Part shown: positions 23,954-32,726 of the stretch, piece by piece | Numbering within the stretch: position 1 is the first letter of the stretch | Layout: the number at the start of each line of letters is the position of its first letter | NCBI GenBank assembly: GCA_029213165.1 | Contig: JARGNO010000006.1 | Span: forward strand, 11,777 to 54,113 | Length of the DNA stretch: 42,337 bases | Direction of reading: 5' to 3' | DNA from: Minwuia sp. | GTDB taxonomy: Bacteria; Pseudomonadota; Alphaproteobacteria; Minwuiales; Minwuiaceae | Made by a program: the position numbers and the translations under genes | Notes under the pieces: generated by a model | What the model was told of the DNA's origin: nothing | Database searches by the model: none | What the model saw: only the letters and a program-made list of their open reading frames with translations

Positions 23954-24724
23954 CTAGCCCTTCAGCCGCGACAGGATCGCCGCCATGCGGTCCCGCACAT
24001 CGGTGATCTCGTAGGTGGTCTCTGCCTCGTAGGTCAGGCCGTCGTCCAGACCGGCATTCTCCGCGCGTCGGTAGAGGTTCTTGTAGGCGGCGATGGAACC
24101 GGAACTGTTGGCGGCCATTGCGGCAGCGAGTTCGGCAACGCGGGCATCCAGATCACTGCGCGGCACGGATTCGAGTGCCAGCCCATAGGCGGCAGCATCC
24201 GTCCCTGTGATCGTGCGCGCGGTGAAGGAGAGTTCCTTCGCCCGCATCATGCCGACCTTCCGCGACAGCCGCTGTGTCATGCCCCAGGTCGGGCGCAGGC
24301 CGATCATCGCATGGGTATCACCGAACTTCGCTTCATCTGCGGTAATCGTGATGTCGCAGGCCAGCATGATCTCCAGCGCGCCGGTGAAGCAGAAGCCGTT
24401 GACCTTGGCGATGGTTGCCTGCGGCATCTCAGAAAGCAGTTTCTGCACGCGGCGGGCAGCATTGTTGAGTTCATTGCCGACGTCGCCAGCGCTCACGTCC
24501 TGACCGCTCGCCTGCAGTGCCTTCAGATCCACACCGGCGGAGAAGGCCCGGCCCGCGCCGGTCAGAACGACAACGGAGACATCTGCCCGCGCGGCCAGGT
24601 CGGACAGCGCATCACCGACTTCGGCCAGCAGGTCTATGGTCAGCGCATTCAGCGCGTCCGGTCGGTTGAAGGTGACAGTGGCGACCCCGTCGGCCACTTC
24701 AGAGATGATGAATTCATAGGCCAC
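23954..24724 (-). CDS. Enoyl-CoA hydratase/isomerase family protein
   Basis: This 256-residue crotonase-fold protein starts at GTG, with GGGGGAG upstream. The oxyanion-hole regions are [11 protein letters not shown] (about 60-70) and [16 protein letters not shown] (109-123). E118 matches the first catalytic glutamate of crotonase. The second glutamate position (QPE in crotonase) is occupied by DTH (residues 136-138), so H138 replaces it. That DTHA pattern also occurs in some actinobacterial and proteobacterial crotonase paralogues. The reaction may thus be hydration of an enoyl-CoA, or another crotonase-type reaction such as isomerisation. It is divergent from the proline racemase-like gene and lies 124 bp after the Rieske gene start. 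Confidence 0.88.
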   Translation of the reverse strand: MAYEFIISEVADGVATVTFNRPDALNALTIDLLAEVGDALSDLAARADVSVVVLTGAGRAFSAGVDLKALQASGQDVSAGDVGNELNNAARRVQKLLSEMPQATIAKVNGFCFTGALEIMLACDITITADEAKFGDTHAMIGLRPTWGMTQRLSRKVGMMRAKELSFTARTITGTDAAAYGLALESVPRSDLDARVAELAAAMAANSSGSIAAYKNLYRRAENAGLDDGLTYEAETTYEITDVRDRMAAILSRLKG

Positions 24725-24827
24725 GCAACTGCTCCCCCTTGTGTGCCGGATCGCGACAGTCTTCCATCAATGGCCGCGCGGCTCAACGGTGTGCCGGGCC
24801 ATGATCAGCGGAATGGAGCGGAACGGG

Positions 24828-25853
24828 ATGCGCAGCAGCAAGGTGATTCACGTGATTTCCGCCCATGCCGAGGGCGAAGTCGGGGATGTCATCGTCGGTG
24901 GTGTCGCGTCCCCGCCGGGCGAGACACTCTGGCAGCAGCGCGACTTCATTGCGCGCGATGGTGTCCTGCGGAACTTCGTGCTGAACGAACCGCGTGGGGG
25001 CGTCTTTCGGCACGTCAATCTGCTGGTCCCGCCGAAGCATCCGGACGCTGATGCCGCCTTCATCATCATGGAGCCGGAGGACACACCGCCCATGTCCGGT
25101 TCCAACAGCATCTGTGTCGCGACGGTTCTGCTGGATACCGGAATAGTCCCGATGCAGGAGCCGGTCACGCATCTGACGCTTGAGGCACCGGGCGGGCTGG
25201 TGCAGGTGCGGGCTGACTGCCGGGACGGCAAGGCGGAGCGGATCACCGTGCGAAACCTGCCCGGTTTCATCGACAGGGCAGGGGTGGCGCTGGATGTCCC
25301 TGGCCTTGGCCGGATCACCGTGGACACGGCCTTCGGTGGCGACAGCTTCGTGGTGGTCGATGCCGCCGAGCTGGGCTTTGCGATCGTTCCGGACGAAGCA
25401 CGGAAACTGGCAGAGGTGGGGATCCGGCTGACCAATGCAGCGAATGCGCAACTCGGCTTCCATCATCCGGAGAACCCCGACTGGCGGCACATTTCCTTCT
25501 GTCTGTTTGCGGGGCCGCTGGACCAACGGGCGGAGGGACTGCATGCCCGCGCCGCAGTCGCGATCCAGCCAGGCAGGATCGACCGCTCCCCCACGGGTAC
25601 GGCACTGTCGGCACGCATGGCGATACTGCATGCGCAGGGACGAATGCAGCGCGGTGACACGCTGGTCGCCGAATCGATCATCGGATCGCGTTTCACCGGA
25701 TGCATCGCTGATGTCGCGCAGGTCGGCGACCGGTCCGCGATCATTCCGGAGATATCGGGGCGGTGTTGGATCACCGGCACGCATCAGCACATGCTCGACC
25801 CGACTGATCCATGGCCGGGCGGGTACCGGCTCAAGGATACCTGGGGCGTTTGA
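24828..25853 (+). CDS. Proline racemase-family protein (3-hydroxyproline dehydratase-like)
   Basis: This member of the proline racemase / hydroxyproline epimerase / trans-3-hydroxy-L-proline dehydratase family is 341 residues long. The frame is open from 24741, but ATG 24828 has GGAG 9 nt upstream and gives the family's usual start (MRSSKVIHV). Landmarks are [31 protein letters not shown] and [12 protein letters not shown]. The two catalytic cysteine positions are S90 (MSGSN, where racemases have MCGH) and T256 (DRSPTGT, where racemases have SPCGT). A plain two-cysteine racemase is therefore unlikely. Thr at the second site is known from trans-3-hydroxyproline dehydratases, but these keep Cys at the first. 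The true substrate is open. Confidence 0.85.
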   Translation: MRSSKVIHVISAHAEGEVGDVIVGGVASPPGETLWQQRDFIARDGVLRNFVLNEPRGGVFRHVNLLVPPKHPDADAAFIIMEPEDTPPMSGSNSICVATVLLDTGIVPMQEPVTHLTLEAPGGLVQVRADCRDGKAERITVRNLPGFIDRAGVALDVPGLGRITVDTAFGGDSFVVVDAAELGFAIVPDEARKLAEVGIRLTNAANAQLGFHHPENPDWRHISFCLFAGPLDQRAEGLHARAAVAIQPGRIDRSPTGTALSARMAILHAQGRMQRGDTLVAESIIGSRFTGCIADVAQVGDRSAIIPEISGRCWITGTHQHMLDPTDPWPGGYRLKDTWGV

Positions 25854-25963
25854 CCCCGGAACTGAACGGGCAAAGTGTTGCGCAAGTGCAAATGACTGAT
25901 AATCGGGCGTCAAACGCGTTATGATCGGTCAAGTTTCGGCTGAGTCCTTCGGAGGACGTTTCC

Positions 25964-26692
25964 ATGCAGACCGGTGTACCGGGTCCGGCGCCAATGCGAT
26001 GTGATGTCTGTGCTATCCGCCATCGGGCAGTCTGTGGCGCGCTCTCCGGCGAGGAATTGGGCATGATGAATGCCATTTCCCGCCAGCGCGTGTTGCAGCC
26101 AGGTGAACCGATCCTGAGTGCGGGGGACCCGATCAGCTGGTTTGGCAATATCGTGACCGGCGCGGTCAAGCTGACCAAACTGTTGAGCGATGGGCGCCAG
26201 CAGATCGTCGGCCTTCAGTTTCCGCCGGATTTCCTGGGCCGCGCGTTCAAGGAACGCAGCCCCTATTTCGCGGAGGCGGCGACAGAGGTGGAGCTCTGCA
26301 TCTTCCCGAAACCTGCGTTCGAGAAGATTCTGAAGGAGAAGCCCGATCTCGAGTTTCGCCTGTTTCAGGATACACTGGATGAACTGGATGCCGCGCGAGA
26401 CTGGATGCTGCTGCTGGGGCGCAAGACGGCAGCCGAGAAGGTCGCCAGTTTCCTGCACTTGATCGCCCGCCGCTCCCCCATGATCGGCTGCGCGCACCAC
26501 AATGGCGGGGATGAGATTCGCTTCCAGATGCCGCTCAACCGTTCGGAGATCGCGGATTATCTCGGCCTGACGATCGAAACCGTGAGCCGCCAGATCGGGC
26601 GTCTGAAATCCGATGGCGTGCTGCAACTGCATGCCACCCGGGAATTTTCCATCCTCGACATGGATCGTCTGGCGGCGGTCAGCGGCGAGTGA
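25964..26692 (+). CDS. Fnr-type oxygen-responsive transcriptional regulator (FnrL-like)
   Basis: This 242-residue Crp/Fnr protein probably binds an oxygen-labile [4Fe-4S] cluster through C13, C16, C24 (CxxC-x7-C) and C112. A cyclic-nucleotide-binding-like domain and dimer helix (about 125-165) precede the C-terminal helix-turn-helix (NRSEIADYLGLTIETVSRQIGRL). There E205, S208 and R209 are the residues by which Fnr reads TTGAT half-sites. GGAGGA lies 7 nt before the ATG. A perfect TTGAT-N4-ATCAA site occurs only 0.6 kb downstream, in front of the cbb3 oxidase operon. The 3' end overlaps the convergent hemerythrin-like gene by 14 bp. Confidence 0.93.
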   Translation: MQTGVPGPAPMRCDVCAIRHRAVCGALSGEELGMMNAISRQRVLQPGEPILSAGDPISWFGNIVTGAVKLTKLLSDGRQQIVGLQFPPDFLGRAFKERSPYFAEAATEVELCIFPKPAFEKILKEKPDLEFRLFQDTLDELDAARDWMLLLGRKTAAEKVASFLHLIARRSPMIGCAHHNGGDEIRFQMPLNRSEIADYLGLTIETVSRQIGRLKSDGVLQLHATREFSILDMDRLAAVSGE

Positions 26693-27173
26693 GGCGGAGT
26701 TCCGCGATTACCTGATCCTCCCAGGCCATGTGACGGCGCATCTGGCTGAAGAAGTGCCTGATCAGATAACCGAGCGCATCTGCGCGGACCGGGGCCTGGC
26801 TGTCGCGATAGTCCTCCAGTGCTTCCGCCAGTTCGAGCATGATCGTCTCATTGTCATGATGTTCCTCGATGATCAGGCTCGCGGCCTGACGCAGCCATTC
26901 CCTGTCCTCCGCGTCGTTGCCCAGCACCTCCTTCAGTGCCGCTTCCTCGTGTCGGCAATGCGCCGGAATGCCGAACTGCAACAGGGCGATCAGTTCCGAG
27001 AGGCTTTCACGCTGCGGCGCGATCGGCAGGGCATCGGCAATCGCCTCCAGCCTGTCGCAGACCGCGCGGATCAGCTCGTGTTCTGCCCGGAAGCTGGATT
27101 CGCTGCCAGCCTCTGCCTCCATCTGTGCAGTCATCGCCTGCTTCAGTGGTGAAAAGGGCAGTTTTCGATCCAT
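26679..27173 (-). CDS. Hemerythrin-like HHE-domain protein
   Basis: This 164-residue helical protein carries hemerythrin-type iron ligands: H32 (AEHELIR), H72 with E76 (HCRHEE), H105 or H106 with E109 (EEHHDNE) and H148 with E152 (HMAWED). It should hold a di-iron centre that binds oxygen, or acts in nitric-oxide or iron-sulfur stress as in the YtfE/RIC relatives. It lies head-to-head with ccoN, with an Fnr box 82 nt before its start codon, and tail-to-tail with the Fnr gene. A role in oxygen sensing or buffering in low-oxygen life is therefore likely but inferred. The ribosome binding site is weak. Confidence 0.85.
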   Translation of the reverse strand: MDRKLPFSPLKQAMTAQMEAEAGSESSFRAEHELIRAVCDRLEAIADALPIAPQRESLSELIALLQFGIPAHCRHEEAALKEVLGNDAEDREWLRQAASLIIEEHHDNETIMLELAEALEDYRDSQAPVRADALGYLIRHFFSQMRRHMAWEDQVIAELRLTRR

Positions 27174-27255
27174 GGAGAGAGCCAGTTCCTGAAGGGCAGC
27201 GACGCCCGTTGCGTGGTCGGTTGATGCGATTGTCTCACACGGGCGTGGTTACGAA

Positions 27256-27269
27256 TTGATCCAGATCAA
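27256..27269. promoter_or_regulatory. Perfect Fnr box
   Basis: TTGATCCAGATCAA matches the Fnr consensus TTGAT-N4-ATCAA at all ten defined bases. It lies 74 nt before ccoN and 82 nt before the divergent hemerythrin-like gene. Its centre is 41.5 bp upstream of the start point implied by the TAATTC -10 at 27292-27297, which is the class II activation geometry. The Fnr-type regulator encoded at 25964-26692 is the obvious ligand. Confidence 0.92.
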
Positions 27270-27291
27270 GGCATCCAAACGGCGGCCCCCC

Positions 27292-27297
27292 TAATTC
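27292..27297 (+). promoter_or_regulatory. Candidate -10 element of the cbb3 oxidase promoter
   Basis: TAATTC resembles TATAAT and predicts transcription from about 27304. It is chosen because it places the Fnr box at -41.5. There is no recognisable -35, as expected for an Fnr-activated class II promoter. Confidence 0.55.
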
Positions 27298-27343
27298 TTG
27301 CGCCATTCAGCTCCCGTACGGAGCGGAAGCAGAGGGAACTTCC

Positions 27344-28948
27344 ATGGGCAATGTAGTCTTGATCATCCTGCTCGGCCTGGCGGCTGTGGCAGGCCTTTTC
27401 GGTGCGGCCCGCGGGCACGACGCACTGTTCCAGGCCCATGCCTGGGTCATTGTGGCGGCCAGTCTCGTTGCCATCGTTGCGCTGTTGCAAAGGCTCGACC
27501 GGCCATCGCGGGAAGATGTCGAGAACAGCTATGCCGACGGCGTTGTCCGCTTTGGTGTCCTGGCGACGGTATTCTGGGGGGTCGTCGGATTTCTGGTCGG
27601 ATTGGTCATTGCCCTGCAACTGGCGTTCCCTGAGCTCAATCTCGGATATTCCTTCAGCAGTTTCGGGCGTCTGCGTCCCCTGCATACCTCGGCGGTGATC
27701 TTCGCCTTCGGCGGCAACGCGCTGCTCGCCACCAGCTTCTACGTGGTGCAGCGGACCTGCCGTACGCGCCTGGCGCTCGGCGGGCTGCACTGGTTCGTGT
27801 TCTGGGGCTATCAGCTCTTCATCGTCCTGGCCGCCACCGGCTACGTCATGGGTGTCACCCAGTCGAAGGAGTATGCGGAACCGGAATGGTACGTCGATAT
27901 CTGGCTGACCCTGGTCTGGGTGGCCTATCTGCTGGTTTTCCTGTTCACGCTGTTCAGGCGCAAGGAACCGCACATCTACGTCGCCAACTGGTTCTACCTC
28001 GCTTTCATCGTCACCGTCGCCATGCTGCACATCGTGAACAATCTGGCGGTGCCGGTTTCCTTCCTCGGCTCCAAGAGCTATTCGGCCTTCTCTGGTGTTC
28101 AGGATGCGCTGACCCAGTGGTGGTACGGCCATAACGCAGTCGGCTTCTTCCTGACCGCAGGCTTCCTCGGCATGATGTACTACTTCGTGCCGAAGCAGGC
28201 GGAGCGGCCGGTCTACAGCTATCGCCTGTCGATCATCCACTTCTGGGCGCTGATCTTCCTCTACATCTGGGCCGGTCCGCATCACCTGCACTACACGGCG
28301 CTGCCCGACTGGGCACAGACCCTGGGAATGGTGTTCTCCATCATGCTGTGGATGCCCAGCTGGGGCGGCATGATCAACGGCCTGATGACGCTGTCGGGTG
28401 CCTGGGACAAGCTGCGTACCGATCCGGTGCTGCGGATGATGGTTGTTGCCGTTGCCTTCTACGGCATGTCGACCTTCGAAGGTCCGATGATGTCGATCAA
28501 GGCGGTGAACGGGCTCAGCCACTACACCGACTGGACCATCGGACATGTGCATTCCGGTGCGCTTGGCTGGGTCGGCATGATCAGCTTCGGTGCCGTCTAC
28601 TTCCTTGTGCCACGCCTCTGGAACCGCGCCAGCCTGTACAGCCTGCGGCTTGTCAGCTGGCATGTCTGGCTCGCCACGATCGGCATCGTCATCTACGCGG
28701 CGGCGATGTGGGTCAGTGGCATCACCCAGGGCCTGATGTGGCGCGAATATGATCCGAACGGCTTCCTGGTCTACAGCTTCGCCGAGACGGTCGATGCCAT
28801 GCACCCCTTCTACGTCATCCGTGCGTTCGGTGGTCTGGTCTACATCAGCGGCGCATTCCTGATGGTCTACAACGTCTGGCGGACCATCCAGGGCAATCAC
28901 GAAACCCGTGCCGTGGCGGCTGACGCCGCCGCCCCGCAGGTCGCTTGA
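27344..28948 (+). CDS. ccoN: cbb3-type cytochrome c oxidase subunit I
   Basis: This is the catalytic, multi-spanning subunit of the high-affinity cbb3 oxidase (534 residues, usual length). It reduces oxygen to water and pumps protons at low oxygen. Likely ligands are H114 ([10 protein letters not shown]) and H403 for low-spin haem b, H401 (GHVHSGALG) for haem b3, and H263 ([11 protein letters not shown]), H313 and H314 (GPHHLHYT) for CuB. The tyrosine in WYGHN is adjacent to H263. GAGGGAA precedes the ATG. It is the first gene of an eight-gene run ccoNOQP-ccoGHIS and is directly controlled, by inference, by the upstream Fnr box. Confidence 0.97.
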   Translation: MGNVVLIILLGLAAVAGLFGAARGHDALFQAHAWVIVAASLVAIVALLQRLDRPSREDVENSYADGVVRFGVLATVFWGVVGFLVGLVIALQLAFPELNLGYSFSSFGRLRPLHTSAVIFAFGGNALLATSFYVVQRTCRTRLALGGLHWFVFWGYQLFIVLAATGYVMGVTQSKEYAEPEWYVDIWLTLVWVAYLLVFLFTLFRRKEPHIYVANWFYLAFIVTVAMLHIVNNLAVPVSFLGSKSYSAFSGVQDALTQWWYGHNAVGFFLTAGFLGMMYYFVPKQAERPVYSYRLSIIHFWALIFLYIWAGPHHLHYTALPDWAQTLGMVFSIMLWMPSWGGMINGLMTLSGAWDKLRTDPVLRMMVVAVAFYGMSTFEGPMMSIKAVNGLSHYTDWTIGHVHSGALGWVGMISFGAVYFLVPRLWNRASLYSLRLVSWHVWLATIGIVIYAAAMWVSGITQGLMWREYDPNGFLVYSFAETVDAMHPFYVIRAFGGLVYISGAFLMVYNVWRTIQGNHETRAVAADAAAPQVA

Positions 28949-28959
28949 GGGAGGATCTG

Positions 28960-29685
28960 ATGAAGTTCGATCATTCACGTATCGAAAAGAACGCCACCCT
29001 GATGCTGGTACTCAGCCTGCTGGTTGTTTCCATCGGCGGTATCATCGAGATCGCGCCCCTGTTCTACATGCAGAACACGATCGAGAAGGTGGAGGGGGTG
29101 CGCCCCTACTCACCGCTGGAACTGGCCGGACGCAACATCTACGTGCGGGAGGGGTGCTACAACTGCCACAGTCAGATGGTTCGCCCCATGCGCGACGAGG
29201 TGGAGCGCTATGGCCACTACAGCCTGGCGGCGGAGAGCATGTACGACCATCCCTTCCAGTGGGGGTCGAAGCGCACGGGACCTGATCTTGCACGTGTCGG
29301 ACAGCGCTATTCGAACGAATGGCATGTCCAGCATCTGACCGATCCCCGCTCCGTCGTGCCCGAGTCGGTGATGCCCGGATACAGCTTCCTGCTTACGTCC
29401 GAGCTCAGGACCGACGACATCGTCGCGCACCTGAGGGCAAACCAGGCTGTTGGCGTTCCCTATGACGAGGCCATGATCGAGGCAGCCGAGGCCGACATGC
29501 GTGCCCAGGCCGATCCGGACGCCGACTGGGACGGACTGCTCGCCCGCTATCCCAAGGCACAGACGGGTGATTTCGATGGCAATCCGCGTGCCCTGACGGA
29601 GATGGACGCGCTGATCGCCTACATGCAGATGCTCGGCACCCTGGTGGACTTCTCCGCCTATCGCGCCGACGAAAATTTCAGGTGA
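28960..29685 (+). CDS. ccoO: cbb3-type cytochrome c oxidase subunit II (mono-haem)
   Basis: This 241-residue membrane-anchored c-type cytochrome passes electrons from CcoP to CcoN. One N-terminal hydrophobic segment lies at about residues 13-37. The haem c motif is C66-x2-C69-H70 ([11 protein letters not shown]), and a later SVMPGYSF methionine is the probable axial ligand. A longer reading from TTG 28945 is possible, but GGGAGG lies 5 nt before ATG 28960 and [11 protein letters not shown] is the family's usual start. It follows ccoN by 11 bp. Confidence 0.97.
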   Translation: MKFDHSRIEKNATLMLVLSLLVVSIGGIIEIAPLFYMQNTIEKVEGVRPYSPLELAGRNIYVREGCYNCHSQMVRPMRDEVERYGHYSLAAESMYDHPFQWGSKRTGPDLARVGQRYSNEWHVQHLTDPRSVVPESVMPGYSFLLTSELRTDDIVAHLRANQAVGVPYDEAMIEAAEADMRAQADPDADWDGLLARYPKAQTGDFDGNPRALTEMDALIAYMQMLGTLVDFSAYRADENFR

Positions 29686-29690
29686 GCATG

Positions 29691-29870
29691 ATGGATCACG
29701 AAACACTGCGGCATCTGGCCGATACCTGGGGTCTGGTCTTTCTGTTCCTGACCTTCGTCGTTGCGGTTGCGGTGCTGTTCCGCCCTGGTGCCGGAAGTCA
29801 TTTCCGGAAATGCGCGGAACTGCCCCTGAAGGATGATCGGAAGCCTGACGTGCGGGAGCCTGGCAAATGA
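29691..29870 (+). CDS. ccoQ: cbb3-type cytochrome c oxidase subunit CcoQ
   Basis: This small 59-residue protein has a single membrane helix (TWGLVFLFLTFVVAVAVLF) and a charged cytoplasmic tail. It matches CcoQ, which stabilises the oxidase. Start candidates are GTG 29682, ATG 29688 and ATG 29691. AGGTGAG at 29680-29686 fits the last of these best, giving MDHETLRHLAD. Its end overlaps ccoP by four bases (ATGA). Confidence 0.9.
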   Translation: MDHETLRHLADTWGLVFLFLTFVVAVAVLFRPGAGSHFRKCAELPLKDDRKPDVREPGK

Positions 29871-30736
29871 GCGAGAAAAAGACGGACGAGGTGACCGGCA
29901 TCGATACGACCGGTCATGAGTGGGACGGCATTCGGGAACTCGACAATCCATTGCCGCGCTGGTGGCTCTGGACCTTCCTGGCCTGCATTGTCTGGGCCTT
30001 CGGCTACATGGTCTTCTATCCCGCCATTCCACTGGTGTCCGAGGCAACGCCCGGCGTGCTCGGCTATTCCAGCCGCGCCAGCGTGCATCAGGATATCCAG
30101 GAAGCCCGCGTCGCCCAGTCGGAGATGATCTCGAAGGTCGACAGTCTGGCGCTGGCAGATATCCGCAATGATGCGGACCTGCTGCAATTCGCGATCAATG
30201 GTGGCCGCGCGGCCTATTCGGTCAATTGCTCGCAGTGTCATGGGTCAGGTGCGGCCGGATCTCCGGGCTACCCGAACCTGAACGATGATGAGTGGATCTG
30301 GGGCGGCAACCTGGAGTCAATCGCAACCACACTGCAGCACGGCATCCGCCATCCCGGCGACGACGACACCCGTTTCTCCGAGATGCCGGCCTTCGGGCGT
30401 GATGGCATTCTGGACAAGGAGCAGGTGAAAGCGGTCGCGAACCGTGTTCTGGCCCTTGCGGGGCAGCCGCACGACACGGAACTGGCGACGGCCGGTACGG
30501 AACTCTATGCGGACAACTGCGCCGCCTGCCATGGCGAAACCGGCAAGGGGGACAGGGAGCAGGGGGCACCGAACCTTTCGGACGCCATCTGGCTCTACGG
30601 AAGCTCGGAGGCGGAGATCGCCCGGCAGATCCATGCACCGCGTCACGGTGTCATGCCCGCTTGGGGTGACCGGCTCGACCCCGTCACGATCAAGCAGCTG
30701 ACGATCTATGTCCATTCACTCGGCGGCGGGGAGTAG
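29867..30736 (+). CDS. ccoP: cbb3-type cytochrome c oxidase subunit III (di-haem)
   Basis: This 289-residue membrane-anchored di-haem cytochrome c takes electrons from soluble or membrane cytochromes and hands them to CcoO. The membrane helix is at about residues 32-52 (WWLWTFLACIVWAFGYMVF). The haem motifs are C121-x2-C124-H125 (CSQCHG) and C218-x2-C221-H222 (CAACHG). The N-terminus contains the typical TTGHEWDGIRELDNPLPRWW segment. It is translationally coupled to ccoQ by the ATGA overlap. Confidence 0.97.
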   Translation: MSEKKTDEVTGIDTTGHEWDGIRELDNPLPRWWLWTFLACIVWAFGYMVFYPAIPLVSEATPGVLGYSSRASVHQDIQEARVAQSEMISKVDSLALADIRNDADLLQFAINGGRAAYSVNCSQCHGSGAAGSPGYPNLNDDEWIWGGNLESIATTLQHGIRHPGDDDTRFSEMPAFGRDGILDKEQVKAVANRVLALAGQPHDTELATAGTELYADNCAACHGETGKGDREQGAPNLSDAIWLYGSSEAEIARQIHAPRHGVMPAWGDRLDPVTIKQLTIYVHSLGGGE

Positions 30737-30742
30737 CATTTC

Positions 30743-32236
30743 GTGGCCAGCAACGACGCCAACGTCACACCAGGCGATGTTGCCCGGATCGAGGTGGAAG
30801 CGGTCAACAGCCGCCAGCACCGTTCCCTCTACAAGGCACGGGAATCGATCCACCCCATGCGTGTCTCCGGGGTCTTCCGGCGGCTCAAGTGGTGGATCAT
30901 GGGCGTCTTGCTGGCAATCTATTATGTGACTCCCTGGTTGCGCTGGGACCGGGGTGTCGGCATGCCGGACCAGGCTGTGCTGGTCGATCTGGAACACCGA
31001 CGCTTCTTCTTCTTCTTCATCGAGATCTGGCCGCAGGAGTTCTACTACGTCGCCGGGATGCTGATCATGGCGGGGATCGGGCTTTTCCTGGTCACATCCG
31101 TCCTGGGCCGGGCCTGGTGTGGCTACGCCTGTCCACAGACTGTCTGGGTTGACCTGTATGTGCATGTGGAACGCTGGCTGGAGGGAGATCGCAATGCCCG
31201 GTTTCGCCTCGACAAGGCACCATGGAATGCCGCCAAGATCCGCAAGCGTTTCACCAAGTATCTGATCTGGCTGCTGATCGCTGTCGCGACAGGCGGGGCC
31301 TGGGTCTTCTATTTTGCCGATGCGCCAACGCTGTTCGTGAAGCTGTTCACGCTGGAGGCGTCGGTGATCGCCTATGTGACGGTTGGCGTTCTGACAGCCA
31401 CGACCTTCGTCTTCGGCGGCTTCATGCGTGAACAGGTCTGCACCTACATGTGCCCCTGGCCGCGCATTCAGGCAGCGATGATGGACGAGAATTCGCTGAC
31501 CGTGACGTATCAGGACTGGCGGGGGGAGCCGCGCGGTCGCCACCGCAAGGCTGCCGACGCGTCGCTGCTGGGGGACTGCATCGATTGCAACCAGTGCGTC
31601 GCGGTCTGCCCGATGGGCATCGACATCCGCGATGGGCAACAGCTTGAATGCATCAACTGCGCGCTCTGTGTCGATGCCTGCAACACCATCATGGCAAGGA
31701 CCGGCGGTACGCCGAACCTGATCTCGTATACGACGCTGAAGAGTTACGAGGCCAATGCTGACGGGCGTCCCGCGCTGCCGCTGAAGAAGACCGTCTTCCG
31801 GGCGCGGACGCTGGTCTATGCAACGCTCTGGTCCTGCATCGGTCTTGCCATGCTGTTCGTCCTGTTCACCCGCGACCGGCTGGACATCAATGTCCTGCGG
31901 GACCGCAATCCGCAATTCGTGGTGCTCTCTGACGGCAGTATCCGGAACGGCTATACCGTGAAGATCCTGAACATGGAGCAGAAGGAGCGTCGTGTCCTGC
32001 TGCAGATATCCGAATTGCCGGATGCGCTGATGACGGTGGTCGGGCAGGACCTCTGGCCGAGCCGCACCAGGGAGTTCGTGCTGAGTGCGGATCAGGTGCA
32101 ACAGTTGCAGATCTATGTCGCTGTGCCGCGTGCGTCGGTTGAACCCGGGGCGAACAGCTTCCGGTTCTCGGTCACGGATCTCTCGGGGATCGAGCAGGCG
32201 CACTATGGCGCCATCTTCAGGGCACCGGAGGAATGA
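30743..32236 (+). CDS. ccoG: cbb3 oxidase assembly protein, polyferredoxin-like
   Basis: This 497-residue membrane protein of the CcoG/FixG/RdxA family starts at GTG with GGGGAG 8 nt upstream. Several membrane segments surround a double ferredoxin motif: C279, C282, C285, C289 (CIDCNQCVAVC) and C303, C306, C309, C313 (CINCALCVDAC). A further conserved GYACPQTVWVDLY and CTYMCPWPR lie earlier. The C-terminal third is an Ig-like periplasmic domain. The family is implicated in reducing copper for delivery to the oxidase. It sits 6 bp after ccoP. Confidence 0.95.
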   Translation: MASNDANVTPGDVARIEVEAVNSRQHRSLYKARESIHPMRVSGVFRRLKWWIMGVLLAIYYVTPWLRWDRGVGMPDQAVLVDLEHRRFFFFFIEIWPQEFYYVAGMLIMAGIGLFLVTSVLGRAWCGYACPQTVWVDLYVHVERWLEGDRNARFRLDKAPWNAAKIRKRFTKYLIWLLIAVATGGAWVFYFADAPTLFVKLFTLEASVIAYVTVGVLTATTFVFGGFMREQVCTYMCPWPRIQAAMMDENSLTVTYQDWRGEPRGRHRKAADASLLGDCIDCNQCVAVCPMGIDIRDGQQLECINCALCVDACNTIMARTGGTPNLISYTTLKSYEANADGRPALPLKKTVFRARTLVYATLWSCIGLAMLFVLFTRDRLDINVLRDRNPQFVVLSDGSIRNGYTVKILNMEQKERRVLLQISELPDALMTVVGQDLWPSRTREFVLSADQVQQLQIYVAVPRASVEPGANSFRFSVTDLSGIEQAHYGAIFRAPEE

Positions 32237-32240
32237 GGCG

Positions 32241-32726
32241 ATGAGTACAATGCGGGCCGAAAGGCCGTTCACCGGACGCCGGATGCTGATCTATATCGTC
32301 GCGTTCTTCGGTGTGATCATTGCTGTCAACATGGTGCTGATGACCATGGCACTGCGAACCGACAACGGACTTGTGGTGCGCAACAGCTATGTTGCCAGCC
32401 AGAATTTCAACCGCAACCAGGAAGAAGCCCGCACTCAGGCGGCGCTCAACTGGTCCGTGGCACTGGTCTGGAACAGCGAAGTGCTGACCCTGACCTATCG
32501 CGATGCGCAGGGGCTGCCATTGCGGAACCTGGAGGTTGCGGGCCGTGTCGGCCGGCCGGTGACGGCCCGCGATGACAGGGCCATCGTGCTGAGGAAGACC
32601 GGGTCCGGCAGTTACACGACGGACCTGCCGCTTGGCACCGGGTACTGGGATGTGGACCTGACTGCGACCGATCCGGACGGAAACAGGTTCCGGCGCATCT
32701 TCCAGATCCGGGTGGGAGAGGATTGA
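32241..32726 (+). CDS. ccoH: cbb3 oxidase assembly protein CcoH/FixH
   Basis: This 161-residue protein has one N-terminal membrane helix (MLIYIVAFFGVIIAVNMVLMTMAL) followed by a periplasmic beta-rich domain (VVRNSYVASQNFN onward), the FixH pattern. It helps assemble or stabilise the cbb3 oxidase. The frame is open further upstream inside ccoG, but ATG 32241 has GGAGG about 9 nt upstream and gives the expected protein. It lies 4 bp after ccoG, and its stop overlaps the ccoI ATG by one base. Confidence 0.93.
   Translation: MSTMRAERPFTGRRMLIYIVAFFGVIIAVNMVLMTMALRTDNGLVVRNSYVASQNFNRNQEEARTQAALNWSVALVWNSEVLTLTYRDAQGLPLRNLEVAGRVGRPVTARDDRAIVLRKTGSGSYTTDLPLGTGYWDVDLTATDPDGNRFRRIFQIRVGED

Noticed and set aside
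25878-25932. Fnr-like sequences TTGCGCAAGTGCAA (25878-25891) and TTATGATCGGTCAA (25919-25932) upstream of the Fnr gene
   Set aside because: Each matches only about six of the ten consensus bases, so autoregulation through them is not supported by sequence alone.
27266-28978. Long minus-strand frame opposite ccoN (570 codons) and another opposite ccoG (30716-32272)
   Set aside because: Low-complexity His/Gln/Arg-rich translations typical of shadows of GC-rich genes. The plus-strand genes are unmistakable cbb3 oxidase genes.
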